Position numbers and translations under genes: made by a program
Part shown: one piece after another, positions 62,831 through 64,000 of the stretch
How the letters are laid out: each line of letters starts with the position of its first letter
How positions within the stretch are numbered: position 1 is the first letter of the stretch
Assembly: GCF_000720135.1 (NCBI RefSeq)
Contig: NZ_JOIU01000012.1
Coordinates: 1-64,000 of the forward strand
Length of the DNA: 64,000 bases
Direction of reading: 5' to 3'
Source of the DNA: Streptomyces sp. NRRL S-1022
GTDB taxonomy: Bacteria > Actinomycetota > Actinomycetes > Streptomycetales > Streptomycetaceae
The notes under the pieces: model-generated
The model's input: only the letters and a program-made list of their open reading frames with translations
The model's database searches: none
What the model was told of the DNA's origin: nothing

Positions 62831-63817
62831 TCAGGCGGGTCCCGGGACGGGCAGGCCGCAGGCGCGCCGGGCCCGGGAGAGCTGCTCGGCGGGGTCGCCG
62901 AAGGCGCTCCAGGGCATGCGGGAGGCGTACGGGCCCATCTCGGTGAAGACCGCACGGGCCTCGAACTCGCGCCGGCCCATGACCAGCGCGTGCGCGAGGT
63001 AGGCCAGGTCGAGCACCGGGGTGAAGCGGTATCCGGCCACCGCGGGCAGCCAGTGCTGGTAGATCGCCAGCGCGGTGGCGCGCCACTGGGGCTGTTCCCA
63101 GACCCGGTCGGCGAGCAGCTGGGTGGGGTTGTAGCTCTCCACCAGCGCCACCAGGGGCAGCAGCCGGAGGGCGGAGTCGGCGGGCGCCCGCTGGCTGAGG
63201 AAGGCGGCCACGTCCCAGGCCGCGGTCACCGAGCCGCCGTGCCGGGTGAAGAAGAAGGAAAGGAAGCGGTGGTGGGCCTCGCGGTGCCAGGGGTCGCGGG
63301 AGAGGATGTGCGCGAACAGCCGCCAGGGGCCGGGCGGAGCGGTGAGCAGGCCGTGCGGGGCGGGGTCGCGCAGCCGGTGCAGCCGGGCCATGGCGAGCCG
63401 GGCCACCCAGGGGGTGGGGTCCGCGGGGGCCGCCGCAGCGGCCCGGTCGCAGGCGGTCAGGGCGATCCGCTCCAGCGCCTCGGCGCGGTCGTCGCGCTCG
63501 TCGGCGGCTCGCAGCGCGCGCTGCACCGCGACCCGGGCCCACATCAGCGAGGCCTCGGGCGTGGGCTCCTCGGCCAGCCAGCGTTCCACCAGGTCGGTGC
63601 CGGCCGCCTCGGAGGCGAGGACCAGCGAGCGGTGGGCGCGCAGGGCGAAGTCGGAACGCGTCTCGGTGAGCGCCTCCTGGGCGTACCGGTAGCGGCCGGC
63701 GCGTACATCGACGCATACGCTCGCCAGCACGCGGTCGTCGGCCGCCGGATGCCATACATAGTGCCCGTCGAATAACTCCGCGGCCATGTCCCCCTGCCCC
63801 ATCCCCGTTCGACGCAT
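62831..63817 (-). CDS. Conserved hypothetical helical protein
   Basis: This protein of about 328 residues is soluble, helical and rich in Ala, Arg and Trp, with TPR-like helix pairs (YAQEALTETRSDFALRAHRSLVLASEA and similar) and a His-rich middle (RDPWHREAHHRFLSFFFTRHGG). No catalytic motif is recognised. The start is uncertain among ATG 63817, ATG 63802 and ATG 63787. It heads a possible operon with the permease. An 'unknown function' label is all the sequence supports. Confidence 0.7.
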   Translation of the reverse strand: MRRTGMGQGDMAAELFDGHYVWHPAADDRVLASVCVDVRAGRYRYAQEALTETRSDFALRAHRSLVLASEAAGTDLVERWLAEEPTPEASLMWARVAVQRALRAADERDDRAEALERIALTACDRAAAAAPADPTPWVARLAMARLHRLRDPAPHGLLTAPPGPWRLFAHILSRDPWHREAHHRFLSFFFTRHGGSVTAAWDVAAFLSQRAPADSALRLLPLVALVESYNPTQLLADRVWEQPQWRATALAIYQHWLPAVAGYRFTPVLDLAYLAHALVMGRREFEARAVFTEMGPYASRMPWSAFGDPAEQLSRARRACGLPVPGPA

Positions 63818-63820
63818 CAC

Positions 63821-64000
63821 GGTGCGCAGGAGGCACCTTACTCAGCGTCGGCCACATCAGGAACGCCGAATTCGACATATCGGTCAGGGGATTCGGAATG
63901 TTTATCGGGGCCATTGACTGGCCGCCAGCCGATGGTTCAAAGGGCGACTACTACTAGACTGTTTCACGGAAAACCCACACACCGCACCACAGGACCCACG
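63821..64000. other. Right-edge intergenic region
   Basis: These 180 bases precede the minus-strand unknown gene. They contain CATTGACTGG and TAGACT on the plus strand, which could be parts of a promoter for a gene beyond the window. No gene is complete here. Confidence 0.4.

Overview
The window is high-GC actinobacterial DNA that reads as Streptomyces chromosome. The evidence is strong third-position G/C bias in every convincing gene, frequent GTG starts, DasR-type operators, a conservon (cvn) operon, rbpA, a smeA-sffA pair, an SCO1431-family small membrane protein, and tightly packed 4-base-overlap operons. From memory, the order crr-ptsI ... EAL/GGDEF protein ... smeA-sffA ... rbpA ... ppm1 ... 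chitinase ... SCO1431-type protein matches the S. coelicolor SCO1390-SCO1431 neighbourhood. I could not check this against a database. No insertion sequence, phage, CRISPR array, tRNA or integrase is visible. The left edge is the leader of an rRNA operon that runs out of the window on the minus strand.

Layout. 1-2.7 kb: rRNA leader, a DasR operator, and the general PTS genes crr and ptsI. 2.7-12.5 kb: an unknown protein, acetoacetyl-CoA synthetase, a GH31 alpha-glucosidase, a NUDIX protein, a DUF35/thiolase-like pair and an EAL-CBS-GGDEF protein with eroded catalytic motifs. 12.9-15.2 kb: glpF-glpK for glycerol uptake and phosphorylation. 15.3-23.2 kb: a cvnA-B-C-D signalling operon split by a 3.7-kb 5-oxoprolinase/hydantoinase gene between cvnC and cvnD. 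23.6-31.4 kb: a two-helix membrane protein convergent with a three-gene MukBEF/Wadjet-like condensin operon (kleisin-like, winged-helix kite-like, giant SMC-like ATPase) that lacks any JetD-like nuclease gene. 31.6-36.2 kb: a GntR regulator divergent from an MFS transporter and pxpABC, a 5-oxoproline utilisation operon with a candidate palindromic operator. 36.3-41.0 kb: two GT4 mannosyltransferase-like genes, five degenerate tandem repeats, a strong hairpin, and HEAT and ankyrin repeat proteins.

41.3-50.1 kb: the sporulation pair smeA-sffA, a duplicated convergent junction, a MocR regulator divergent from a YczE-family membrane protein, a glycerophosphodiester phosphodiesterase, an Atg22-like MFS protein, rbpA behind a textbook sigma-R promoter, fxsA and a polyprenol-phosphate mannose synthase. 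50.1-64 kb: amidohydrolase, Lrp regulator, an AttH-like plus phosphotransferase-like pair with a palindromic operator, acyl-CoA dehydrogenase, a secreted GH18 chitinase whose promoter carries a DasR-like site and the chitinase 12-bp direct repeats, a TetR regulator, a 46-residue membrane protein, a Tat-exported C39 peptidase, an APC permease and an unknown protein.

Themes. Chitin/N-acetylglucosamine control appears at both ends, with dre sites at crr and at the chitinase. Two unrelated 5-oxoprolinase types lie within 21 kb. Sporulation and cell-envelope genes (smeA-sffA, mannosyltransferases) sit beside the transcription factor RbpA. The best candidate for an undescribed system is the nuclease-less condensin-like operon at 24.3-31.4 kb. 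Next is the conservon interrupted by oxoprolinase.
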